From Terriglobia bacterium (GTDB taxonomy: Bacteria; Acidobacteriota; Terriglobia; Terriglobales; Acidobacteriaceae): a DNA stretch of 64,000 nt. The stretch lies in the NCBI GenBank assembly GCA_020072585.1, contig JAIQGL010000006.1:1-64000 (forward strand). The letters are read 5' to 3'. Both the position numbers and the translations under genes were made by a program. Below the pieces are notes generated by a model, which saw only the letters and a program-made list of their open reading frames with translations, did no database searches and had not been told where the DNA came from. Positions within the stretch are counted from its first letter, which is position 1. The number at the start of each line of letters is the position of its first letter. Positions 46,015 to 53,467 of the stretch are shown here, in pieces.

Positions 46015-46199
46015 GCGGTTTGGAGCGAAGCGACATTTGATTCGTCCACAATATGGAGCGGCGAGGCCGGGGTCCCCGGCACGCACGGTGTTTGCGTGAT
46101 GGGGTGAGAGGCCGACTTGCGCGCCGAGCCGCCTGCATCAGGAGCCTGTCAACAGTAGCCACGTCAAAACTCTTGAGCGGGTTGGAACGAAGCGACATA
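46015..46199 (+). repeat. Family A repeat between comM and the SIR2-like gene
   Basis: It opens GCGGTTTGGAGCGAAGCGACA, has GCGAGGCCGGGGTCCCCGGC and GAGGCCGACTTGCGCGCCG in the middle, and closes GGGTTGGAACGAAGCGACAT. Two complete copies of the terminal core therefore bracket the element. It begins 19 bp upstream of the SIR2-like start and ends two bases from the comM stop. Confidence 0.8.
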
Positions 46200-46201
46200 G
46201 A

Positions 46202-47752
46202 TTAAGCCCAGTACGTTCTATCCAGCGTCCTGTACTGGATCGCCTCCGCGATGTGTTGGCTCTCAATCTGCGGATTGCCTTCCATGTCCGCCACTGTTCG
46301 AGCGACCTTCAGGATCCGGTCATGCGCCCGCGCGCTCAAGCCCTGCTGCTGCATGGCCCGCTCCAGCATGCGCTCGCTGTCACTTCCCAGATCGCAATAC
46401 GCCCTGATCTGGCGCGAACTCATCTGTGCATTGGAGTAGTTGCGTTCCCCGGCAGCGGCAAAGCGGTTGAGCTGCACCTCACGGGCGCGCACCACGCGTT
46501 CCCTGATCTGCGCCGAGCTTTCCGTTTTGCTGTCACTGCCGCGCAGCTCCTTGTAATTCACCGCCGGCACGTCGATGTGAATATCGATTCGGTCCATCAG
46601 CGGCCCGGAGATTTTCGACACATAACGCTGGATCATCGGTTCCGTGCACTGGCACTGCCGCTGCCCTGAACCGTGATAGCCGCACGGGCATGGGTTCATG
46701 GCCGCTGCCAGCATGAATCGCGCAGGAAAAGTCAGGGACATCGAGGCCCGCGCAATCGTCACGTTGCCGTCTTCCAGCGGCTGCCGCATCACCTCCAGCA
46801 CGTTGCGCGGAAACTCCGGCAGCTCATCAAGAAAGAGCACGCCGTTGTGCGAAAGGGAAACTTCCCCCGGGCGCGGAATGATTCCGCCGCCGATCAATCC
46901 CGCGTCAGAAATCGTGTGGTGCGGAGCACGGAAAGGACGTGTGCTCACCAGACCGGCCGCGGCGTCCAACACTCCGGCCACGCTATGGATCTTGGTGGTC
47001 TCCAGCGCTTCTTCAAACGTAAGCGGCGGCAGTATGCCGGAGACGCGTTTGGCCAGCATGGTCTTGCCCGAGCCAGGCGGCCCGATCATCAGGATATTGT
47101 GCCCGCCGGCGCAGGCAATCTCCAGCGCCCGTTTGGCCGTGAATTGGCCACGCACCTCTTTAAAGTCCGCCGCGCCGCGCTCCGTCTCCCCCAGCATCTG
47201 TGAGGTATCCACTTTCAGCGGCAAAACCCCGTTGCCGCTGTTGAGCAGGTTCACCACGTCAATCAGAGACCTCACCGGATACACATTCACGCCGCTCACC
47301 ACAGCAGCTTCCCGCGCGTTCACTTCCGGCACAATCAGGTTGGCAATGTTTCTTGCCCGGGCCGCGATGGCAATGGGCAGCGCGCCGCGCACCCCGCGAA
47401 TACCGCCATCAAGTGAGAGCTCTCCCACCATCACAAACTCCGGCAGCTCTTTCTTTACCAGGCCGCCGTAGGCCCCCATGATTCCCATTGCCATGGGCAG
47501 GTCAAAGCCGGAGCCTTCTTTCTTGATGTCCGCTGGCGCCAGATTAATAGTGATCTGGCTCAGCGGTATCTCATAGCCGCAATTTCTCAGCGCCGCGCGG
47601 ATTCTCTGCCGGCTCTCGCGCACCGCGGCATCCGGCAGCCCGACTGTCTGGAAGTTTTCTTTAGGGTCTCGCGCCGGACTGACATCGACTTCCACTTCAA
47701 TGATGTTGGCGTCAATGCCGTAGACTGCTGCGCTCTGGGTTTTGAAGAGCAT
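46202..47752 (-). CDS. comM: YifB/ComM family AAA+ ATPase (Mg-chelatase-like)
   Basis: The 516-residue protein has an N-terminal Lon-like domain (about 1-165: [20 protein letters not shown]), an AAA+ module with Walker [19 protein letters not shown] and Walker [14 protein letters not shown] (about 200-400), and a C-terminal Mg-chelatase-type domain ([19 protein letters not shown]). A zinc-type loop [15 protein letters not shown] sits in the AAA insert. ComM is a hexameric helicase promoting branch migration during natural transformation. That suits a cell with type IV pili, encoded in this window. A GGAGAA box is upstream. Confidence 0.95.
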   Translation of the reverse strand: MLFKTQSAAVYGIDANIIEVEVDVSPARDPKENFQTVGLPDAAVRESRQRIRAALRNCGYEIPLSQITINLAPADIKKEGSGFDLPMAMGIMGAYGGLVKKELPEFVMVGELSLDGGIRGVRGALPIAIAARARNIANLIVPEVNAREAAVVSGVNVYPVRSLIDVVNLLNSGNGVLPLKVDTSQMLGETERGAADFKEVRGQFTAKRALEIACAGGHNILMIGPPGSGKTMLAKRVSGILPPLTFEEALETTKIHSVAGVLDAAAGLVSTRPFRAPHHTISDAGLIGGGIIPRPGEVSLSHNGVLFLDELPEFPRNVLEVMRQPLEDGNVTIARASMSLTFPARFMLAAAMNPCPCGYHGSGQRQCQCTEPMIQRYVSKISGPLMDRIDIHIDVPAVNYKELRGSDSKTESSAQIRERVVRAREVQLNRFAAAGERNYSNAQMSSRQIRAYCDLGSDSERMLERAMQQQGLSARAHDRILKVARTVADMEGNPQIESQHIAEAIQYRTLDRTYWA

Positions 47753-47939
47753 GCTTGCGGGCGTTCTCCTGACTGGAAGAGAATTCTAGCAAGAGAGGGA
47801 TGAATTACAGAATTTACCTTAGCGACAGGGCTCAACCTTCTCCCCCAGCGCCGCTCTTTAAAACGTTACCCAAGTGCATGTTTCCATTGAATCCTGTACC
47901 CTTTTGACAGTACCATCTAGCCAACCCTCTCCAGTATTT

Positions 47940-49127
47940 ATGGTCCGGCGCATCGAGCCTCGTGTTGCTATCAGCCTTGACGTGAAGGTTTGGGGTCTGG
48001 ATCTGTATGGAAAGCCGTTCGTGCAGCATGCGCGTACGGTAAATGCCACATCGGTCGGTGCGCGGCTGATCGGTATCGACTGTGTCCGTGAAGGCGAGGT
48101 AATCTCTTTGCAGCACGGTGAACAGAAAGCACGCTGCAAGGTGGTATGGGTAGGCCGTGACGCTGCCCGGTCCAGGCAGATTGGAATTTTTTGCCTGGAA
48201 GCGGGCAAAAGCCTCTTCGGCCAGCAACTGCGGGCGCAGGCTACGCCCCCAGCCAGATTTACGACGGACATCACTGGAAGAAGTGGAGCGGCGCTACCAC
48301 CCTCTGAAGCAAGGAGACCTATGCAGGATATGCCAGGAACCCGGAGAAACCAGCAGCGTTTCCACGTAGCCGGTGGCGTTGAGTTGCGCCGTAATGAAGG
48401 CGCCCCGCCGGTCTTTGGCAATTTGAGTGACATCAGCACGACCGGTTGCTATGTTGAAACTGTCTCCACGCTCCCGGTCGGCACCGAATTGCTTTTCATG
48501 CTTCGCGTCAATGATGCCGTGGTGCGAGGCCGCGCCCAGGTTAAAACTTCTCATCACGCTGTCGGCGTCGGTTTGGTCTTTCTCCACTTGAGCAAAGAAG
48601 ACCAGCAGAAGCTTGAGTTTCTTGTAGGCACGATTGCCGGATCGCAGGAGCTGCGTCCTGAAGGCCAGCGAAACATTGTGCATGAAGATCCTTTGCCGCC
48701 AGTCCGGCCGCTCTCTGGAAACACCGTCCGCCCGGCTTCAAGCGGAAGCACCAGTCAGCTGTCGATCCAGGTCACGCGCACGATCGCTGAGCTGAATCAG
48801 GTTGAACAGGGGCTGGTGGTGGATAAGGTTGATCCCCGCATCATCGCCCAGTTTCATGACGCGGTGGAGCATATCCGGCAGACAGCGTGGTCCATGGTGC
48901 AATGGGTGGAGTTGCATTCCACAGGCGGCGATCCCTTTGAAGTTCTGCCGCAACTGGAAGCGGAACGCATGCACATGCTGCGCAAACTGGCCCACAACGT
49001 TACCGCCGATCTTGACTCCGGCAGCATCACGCGCTTTACGGAAGGAATATCAGATATTTATGAGGTGGTGCAGGCGCTTTACCGCGGTCTGAGAAAAATC
49101 GTGATTGACTCGCCTGAGGACCAGTAA
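47940..49127 (+). CDS. Two-domain PilZ protein (395 aa) with helical C-terminus
   Basis: The start at MVRRIEPRVAISLDV is chosen because it begins the first PilZ domain; a GTG 66 bases upstream is the alternative. The first domain (about 1-100) has RRIEPR and VNATSVGARL. The second (about 130-230) has RNQQRFHV (RxxxR) and LSDISTTGCYVE (DxSxxG), a complete cyclic-di-GMP-binding site. The C-terminal third (about 275-395) is helical (TIAELNQVEQGLVVDKVDPR, MLRKLAHNVTADLDS). It could be a cyclic-di-GMP effector controlling envelope or pilus function. Confidence 0.85.
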   Translation: MVRRIEPRVAISLDVKVWGLDLYGKPFVQHARTVNATSVGARLIGIDCVREGEVISLQHGEQKARCKVVWVGRDAARSRQIGIFCLEAGKSLFGQQLRAQATPPARFTTDITGRSGAALPPSEARRPMQDMPGTRRNQQRFHVAGGVELRRNEGAPPVFGNLSDISTTGCYVETVSTLPVGTELLFMLRVNDAVVRGRAQVKTSHHAVGVGLVFLHLSKEDQQKLEFLVGTIAGSQELRPEGQRNIVHEDPLPPVRPLSGNTVRPASSGSTSQLSIQVTRTIAELNQVEQGLVVDKVDPRIIAQFHDAVEHIRQTAWSMVQWVELHSTGGDPFEVLPQLEAERMHMLRKLAHNVTADLDSGSITRFTEGISDIYEVVQALYRGLRKIVIDSPEDQ

Positions 49128-49191
49128 AGTACATCTCGAACGGAGTGAGAGATCCCTGTTGCTCCCCAACAATCTGTAAGAAACAAAAAAA

Positions 49192-49248
49192 CCGCGATTC
49201 TACGTGAACCGAATTTTTTATTCGTGTTCATTCGCGTGATTCGCGGCC
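49192..49248. repeat. Family B palindromic repeat, diverged
   Basis: It starts CCGCGATTCTACGTGAACC, contains TTCGTGTTCATTCGCGTGAT and ends TCGCGGCC. The central phrase is shared with the other two family B copies. It sits between the convergent PilZ and thiolase genes. Confidence 0.65.
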
Positions 49249-49302
49249 CAGCACTTTTCGCGCCTACAGGGCTCCCTCACTACGTTCGGGATTTCAGAAA
49301 AG

Positions 49303-50490
49303 TTAAACCCGCTCCACCGCCAGCGCCACCGAGTTACCGCCGCCCAGGCACAGGGCAGCAATGCCCCGCTTCCCATTGCGCCGCATGAGTTCATAAATCA
49401 ACGTCACCAGTACGCGCGTGCCGCTGGCTCCAATCGGATGTCCCAACGCCACCGCTCCGCCATTCACATTCACCCGCGCCGGATCAAGGCCAAGTTCCTT
49501 GATGACCGCCACGGACTGCACCGCAAACGCCTCATTGATTTCGTACAGGTCAACGTCTTCCGGCTTCCACCCGGTCTTGGCCCAGATTTTTCTTATGCCG
49601 TCCACTGGCGCCATCATCACCCACTCCGGGGCCGTGCCGCTTGTGGCTTGCGCCACCACGCGCACCATCGGTGATGCGCCCAGTTGGCTTGCCCGTGAAG
49701 CTGAGGTCACTACCACGGCAGCGCCGCCGTCATTCATGGTTGACGCATTGCCGGCCGTGACGGTGCCATCCTTCTTGAAGACCGGCTTCAGGTTTCCAAG
49801 CGCCGCCGCGGACGAGTCTTCGCGCGGGCCTTCATCTTTCTCAAACAGAGTCGGGGCTTCGCCTTTCTTCTTCGCCGGCAGCTCCACCGGCACGATCTGG
49901 CTCTTGAAGCGGCATTCCTTCCACGCCTGCACCGCCTTTTGGTGTGAGCTGACCGCGTATTCGTCCTGCTGCTCGCGCGTTACGCCATACTTCTGCGCCA
50001 CGTTCTCGCCGGTCAGGCCCATGTGGTAGTTGTTGTAAATGTCCCAGAGACCGTCATTCACCACGGAATCGATGATCTGCGAATTGCCCAGACGGTAGCC
50101 CTTGCGTGCCTGCGGCAGCAGATACGGCGCATTCGTCATGGATTCCATGCCGCCCGCCACCACGATTTCCGCATTGCCTGTCTGGATGGCCTGCGTCGCC
50201 AGTGCTACTGCTTTTAATCCGGAGCCGCAAACTTTATTGATGGTCATGGCGCCCACGGTATTCGCGAGTCCGCCACCCAGCGCGGCCTGGCGCGCCGGGT
50301 TCTGCCCCAGTCCCGCAGCCACCACCAAGCCCATGATGCACTCATCCACCTGTGCCGGCTCCACGTTGGCCCGCTTCACCGCCTCGCGCACCGCGATGGC
50401 GCCGAGCTGCGGCGCGGAAAACGGCTCCAGCGCTCCCTGAAATTTACCAATCGGTGTGCGCACTCCGCTGATGATCACCACATCTTCCAT
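49303..50490 (-). CDS. Acetyl-CoA acetyltransferase (thiolase)
   Basis: The ATG at 50490 follows AAGGAGA and starts [20 protein letters not shown], the standard thiolase opening. The 395-residue enzyme has the acylated cysteine in [15 protein letters not shown], the catalytic histidine in [16 protein letters not shown] and the second cysteine in [13 protein letters not shown]. It would condense two acetyl-CoA molecules or cleave acetoacetyl-CoA. Which direction dominates cannot be told from sequence. It is divergent from the CPBP protease gene, with only 38 bp between the start codons, so their promoters overlap. Confidence 0.95.
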   Translation of the reverse strand: MEDVVIISGVRTPIGKFQGALEPFSAPQLGAIAVREAVKRANVEPAQVDECIMGLVVAAGLGQNPARQAALGGGLANTVGAMTINKVCGSGLKAVALATQAIQTGNAEIVVAGGMESMTNAPYLLPQARKGYRLGNSQIIDSVVNDGLWDIYNNYHMGLTGENVAQKYGVTREQQDEYAVSSHQKAVQAWKECRFKSQIVPVELPAKKKGEAPTLFEKDEGPREDSSAAALGNLKPVFKKDGTVTAGNASTMNDGGAAVVVTSASRASQLGASPMVRVVAQATSGTAPEWVMMAPVDGIRKIWAKTGWKPEDVDLYEINEAFAVQSVAVIKELGLDPARVNVNGGAVALGHPIGASGTRVLVTLIYELMRRNGKRGIAALCLGGGNSVALAVERV

Positions 50491-50528
50491 AAACGTCTCC
50501 TTAGGAAATCCAAACCCTTCATTATAAG

Positions 50529-51350
50529 ATGAAGTCCAGCGCCCGCGCGCTTCCAAAAACTATGTCCATCGAACCGCAACCGCCTTCCGAAGCCTCCTCA
50601 GCCATCCCTAGCCCGTCCGCCGCTCCCACAATGGAAAAGCCCGCCCTTATCGCGCCGCTTTGGCACACCGCGATTATCGTCGGACTGATCCTTATCAATT
50701 CGTTTGCTGGTTCCTCCAAGCTGGGTGCTGTCCATGGGTCAACTGCGCGCATCCTACTTTATGGTGGAACATTCGTCACCCAGTTGGTGTTGATCCTGAT
50801 GATCTGGTTTGGCATCCGGCTGCGCGGGGTCCGTATGCGCGACGTCATTGGCGGCCGGTGGAAGACTGTAGAGGCTTTTCTGCTCGATGTTGCGCTTGCG
50901 ATCGGATTTTGGATTACGTCGTTACTACTACTTTTTGGTATCCGCGTTGCTCTGGGTACCATCGATCTCCGCAATATGCAGAAATCGGTCGACGATACCG
51001 TGCGCCTTCTGGGTCCAATGGCTCCCCACACTTATCTTGAAGCCGGCCTTTTTGTCCTGCTGAGCGTCTGCGCAGGCCTGTTCGAAGAAATCATTTTCCG
51101 CGGATACCTACAGCGCCAATTTGGCGCGCTTAGCCGGAATGCGATCATCGGCATCGTCACCTCGGGAATCATCTTTGGGCTGGCGCATCGATATCAGGGA
51201 GCGCGAATGATGGTTGCAATCGGCTTCTTTGGTGTGTTCTTCGGCATACTGGCGCATCTCCGGAAGAGCCTGCGGCCAGGCATGATGGCACACGCCTTTC
51301 AGGATTCCATCGCCGGTATCGGGCTTTTCAAACTCGTTACCCGGCATTGA
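50529..51350 (+). CDS. CPBP family intramembrane metalloprotease
   Basis: The 273-residue protein has a Pro/Ser-rich cytoplasmic N-terminus (about 1-45) and about seven to eight hydrophobic helices. The three Abi/CPBP active-site motifs are present: [10 protein letters not shown] (EExxxR), IIFGLAHRY (FxxxH) and HAFQDSIAG (HxxxD). These proteins resemble the Rce1 prenyl-protein endopeptidase; in bacteria some confer bacteriocin immunity. The target is unknown. The start may instead be ATG 50562. It is divergent from the thiolase. Confidence 0.9.
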   Translation: MKSSARALPKTMSIEPQPPSEASSAIPSPSAAPTMEKPALIAPLWHTAIIVGLILINSFAGSSKLGAVHGSTARILLYGGTFVTQLVLILMIWFGIRLRGVRMRDVIGGRWKTVEAFLLDVALAIGFWITSLLLLFGIRVALGTIDLRNMQKSVDDTVRLLGPMAPHTYLEAGLFVLLSVCAGLFEEIIFRGYLQRQFGALSRNAIIGIVTSGIIFGLAHRYQGARMMVAIGFFGVFFGILAHLRKSLRPGMMAHAFQDSIAGIGLFKLVTRH

Positions 51351-51640
51351 TCGCTTTTCGCATGGCATCAATCTCCGCTGTCACGAATCGCGGCATGCGC
51401 AAAAAATAATGGTTACCAAGGTACCCGCAACTCGACGCTCTGCCGAATTTGTTCTGCTTGATCTCACCACGCAAAGATCAAAATCATTGTTCAGCAGATG
51501 CACGAACCCCGCTAACATCAAGGGGTTTTTACTCGCTCCATAATTTTTGTTTTTGAAATTGCAAACACGTTTTTGCCTGCCTCTTCACTTTTTGCCCCTT
51601 TTGCCCGGTCCTGAAATCAAAGATGACATCAATTTTTTTC

Positions 51641-51669
51641 TTGACTTCGATTTTCAACCACTCTATACA
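51641..51669 (+). promoter_or_regulatory. Sigma-70-type promoter of the micro-ORF
   Basis: TTGACT (51641-51646) and TATACA (51664-51669) are separated by exactly 17 bp. Transcription would start near 51676, giving about 60 nt of leader before the micro-ORF. Confidence 0.6.
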
Positions 51670-51735
51670 TTCATCAATTGCGGTTTTTCACTTAGGACCG
51701 CACATCCATGAAAAATGGAAAGGGAGAATAGAAAC

Positions 51736-51780
51736 ATGGCAACCAAGAAAAAGGCAAAAAAGAAAGCCAAAAAGAAATAA
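51736..51780 (+). CDS. Lysine-rich micro-ORF (14 aa, MATKKKAKKKAKKK)
   Basis: The ORF encodes 14 residues, nine of them lysine. It has an AAAGGGAGA ribosome-binding site 8 bases upstream, a sigma-70-type promoter at 51641-51669 and a strong terminator starting 20 bases after its stop codon. An in-frame ATG at 51715 would add MERENRN. The peptide resembles the lysine/alanine-rich tails of histone-H1-like bacterial proteins and the C-termini of two other small proteins in this window. It could bind nucleic acid, or the transcript could act as a small RNA. The preceding 290 bases (51351-51640) contain nothing I recognise. Confidence 0.5.
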   Translation: MATKKKAKKKAKKK

Positions 51781-51800
51781 CTGGCTTTCACATCAAAAAA

Positions 51801-51835
51801 CTAAAGGGGACGCGCAAGCGTCCCCTTTAGTTTTG
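51801..51835 (+). terminator. Perfect 13-bp intrinsic terminator after the micro-ORF
   Basis: CTAAAGGGGACGC-GCAA-GCGTCCCCTTTAG (51801-51830) is a perfect 13-bp stem with a GCAA tetraloop, followed by TTTTG and preceded by AAAAAA. It can work in both directions but fits the plus-strand micro-ORF best. Confidence 0.9.
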
Positions 51836-51838
51836 AGT

Positions 51839-51897
51839 TGTCATCCTGAGCGAGCCCGAGGGAGCAACGCGACTGAGAGCGAGTCGAAGGACCCCGG
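51839..51897. repeat. TCATCCTGAGCG..GTCGAAGGACC dispersed-type repeat
   Basis: GTTGTCATCCTGAGCGAGCC, then CGAGGGAGCAACGCGACTG and AGAGCGAGTCGAAGGACCCC, is a type of phrase found between genes in many bacteria. A related GAGCGTAGCGAGGGG phrase lies near 29310. I see one full copy here. Confidence 0.45.
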
Positions 51898-51991
51898 TGC
51901 GTTATTTCGCTCCATGCGGTTTCAGGGAGTACTTTCCAAAACCGGATTCAAGCGACGCTTCGTTCAATCCGGCCATTTAAATCGCCCTGCG

Positions 51992-53419
51992 CTAATCCGA
52001 AGCTTTACTCGCCGGCAACGCTTTGCCGTTCAACCCAAGATCGCCCTGGGCTTCCGGTTCGGCTTCCGTATTTTCAGGATCATCGAACTCAAGCGTCAGA
52101 TTTCTGGTCGTAGTCTCGATAGGACTCAGCTCGGCAATCTCTTCCGTAACCGGCGATCCCAGTTCAACAAACTTCCGGGCTGAAACCATCACGCGGCTTT
52201 CCAGCGATCCCACGGCCTTGTTATATGACTCAACCGCCCGGTCAAGCCCTTTGCCCACATTTTCAATATGCGTACCCAGCAGCCGCAGCCGGTCATGCAG
52301 CTCTTTGCCCAAAACGCTGATCTCCTGTGCGTTGCGCGCCAGCTTCTCCTGGTTCCATCCGTAGGCAACTGCTTTGAGCAGCGCGATCAACGTGGTGGGA
52401 GAGGCCGGAATGACCTTTTGCGACACTCCCCGCTCAATCAGCGCGGGGTCCTGTTCCAGGGCCGCGCTGAAAAATGTCTCGCCCGGAAGAAACATCACAA
52501 CGAACTCCGGTGTGGGCTCAAACTGCTCCTGATACAACTTGGAGCTGAGTTGCAACATATGGGTGCGGACCTGGCTGGCATGGTCCTGGAGCCTTTGACG
52601 CCGGTGTTCATCGTCCGTGGCTTCCACCGCTTCCAGGTATGCGAGCAGCGGAGTCTTGGCGTCCACCACCACGTTCTTCCCTCCCGGCAGCCGCACAATC
52701 AAATCAGGACGAAACCGGCCCGCGTTGGTCGTGACCGTCTCCTGTTCCACAAAATCGCAATACGGCAGCATGCCGGCAATCTCCACCACGCGTTTGAGCT
52801 GAATTTCTCCCCAGCGACCGCGCACCGTGGGACTGCGGAGTGCTTTCACCAGATTGCCGGTCTCGCTCTGCAGCTTTTCCTGGGTGGTAATCAATGACCG
52901 GACCTGGGTCGTGAGATCGCCATACGCCCGGTCCCGTGTACTTTCCATCTGCCGGATCTGCTCATCCACTTTTTTGAGAGATTCCCCGATAGGGGCAACT
53001 AGGTTCTCCACCGCCTGTTGCCGCAGCTCCAGATCGCCTTTGGCTTCGCTCTGGAACTTTTCCAGGGTCGAGTGTGCCAGGTGCAGAAAAGCCTGATTAT
53101 TGCTTTTTAGCGCATCTGCCGAGAGCGCCTGAAAGCTCTGGCGCAGTTCTTCCGTCATCTGATTCAGCAATGCGATCTTTTCTTCGTTGGACTTGCGTTC
53201 CAGGGCTACAGTCGTTTCCAGCTTCACCTTGGCGGCATTCAATTGGGCATTCAGGTCATTGAATTTCGCCGCTTCTCCACGCACCTTCGCCAGTTCCTGC
53301 TGCAGGGCGGACAAACGCGCATTCAATACCGCTGCATCCGGACGCACCAGCAGCCATGCGATCGCAAATCCAAGGACCGCGCCCACCACTACAAGTAGAA
53401 CGTTCGCTGCACCCATCAT
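51992..53419 (-). CDS. rmuC: DNA recombination protein RmuC
   Basis: The 475-residue protein has an N-terminal membrane helix (VLLVVVGAVLGFAIAWLLV), a long coiled coil (about 35-150) and the RmuC restriction-endonuclease-like domain (about 175-400: VRGRWGEIQLKRVVEIAGML, RFRPDLIVRLPGGKNVVVDAKTP). The acidic/lysine residues in PDLIV and VDAKTP correspond to the PD-(D/E)xK-type core. RmuC limits inversions at short inverted repeats and has been linked to anti-phage and anti-transformation roles. It ends in a polar tail. The helicase-nuclease gene lies upstream on the same strand, 48 bp away, so the two may form an operon. Confidence 0.93.
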   Translation of the reverse strand: MMGAANVLLVVVGAVLGFAIAWLLVRPDAAVLNARLSALQQELAKVRGEAAKFNDLNAQLNAAKVKLETTVALERKSNEEKIALLNQMTEELRQSFQALSADALKSNNQAFLHLAHSTLEKFQSEAKGDLELRQQAVENLVAPIGESLKKVDEQIRQMESTRDRAYGDLTTQVRSLITTQEKLQSETGNLVKALRSPTVRGRWGEIQLKRVVEIAGMLPYCDFVEQETVTTNAGRFRPDLIVRLPGGKNVVVDAKTPLLAYLEAVEATDDEHRRQRLQDHASQVRTHMLQLSSKLYQEQFEPTPEFVVMFLPGETFFSAALEQDPALIERGVSQKVIPASPTTLIALLKAVAYGWNQEKLARNAQEISVLGKELHDRLRLLGTHIENVGKGLDRAVESYNKAVGSLESRVMVSARKFVELGSPVTEEIAELSPIETTTRNLTLEFDDPENTEAEPEAQGDLGLNGKALPASKASD

Positions 53420-53467
53420 GAACCCACTCCCATCAGAACTGCCCCTCAGCCGATCTGGTCATTAAAA

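Noticed and set aside
51623-52183. 186-codon plus-strand frame spanning the micro-ORF
   Set aside because: It runs through the promoter, terminator and a repeat and then antisense into rmuC; the micro-ORF frame has the ribosome-binding site.
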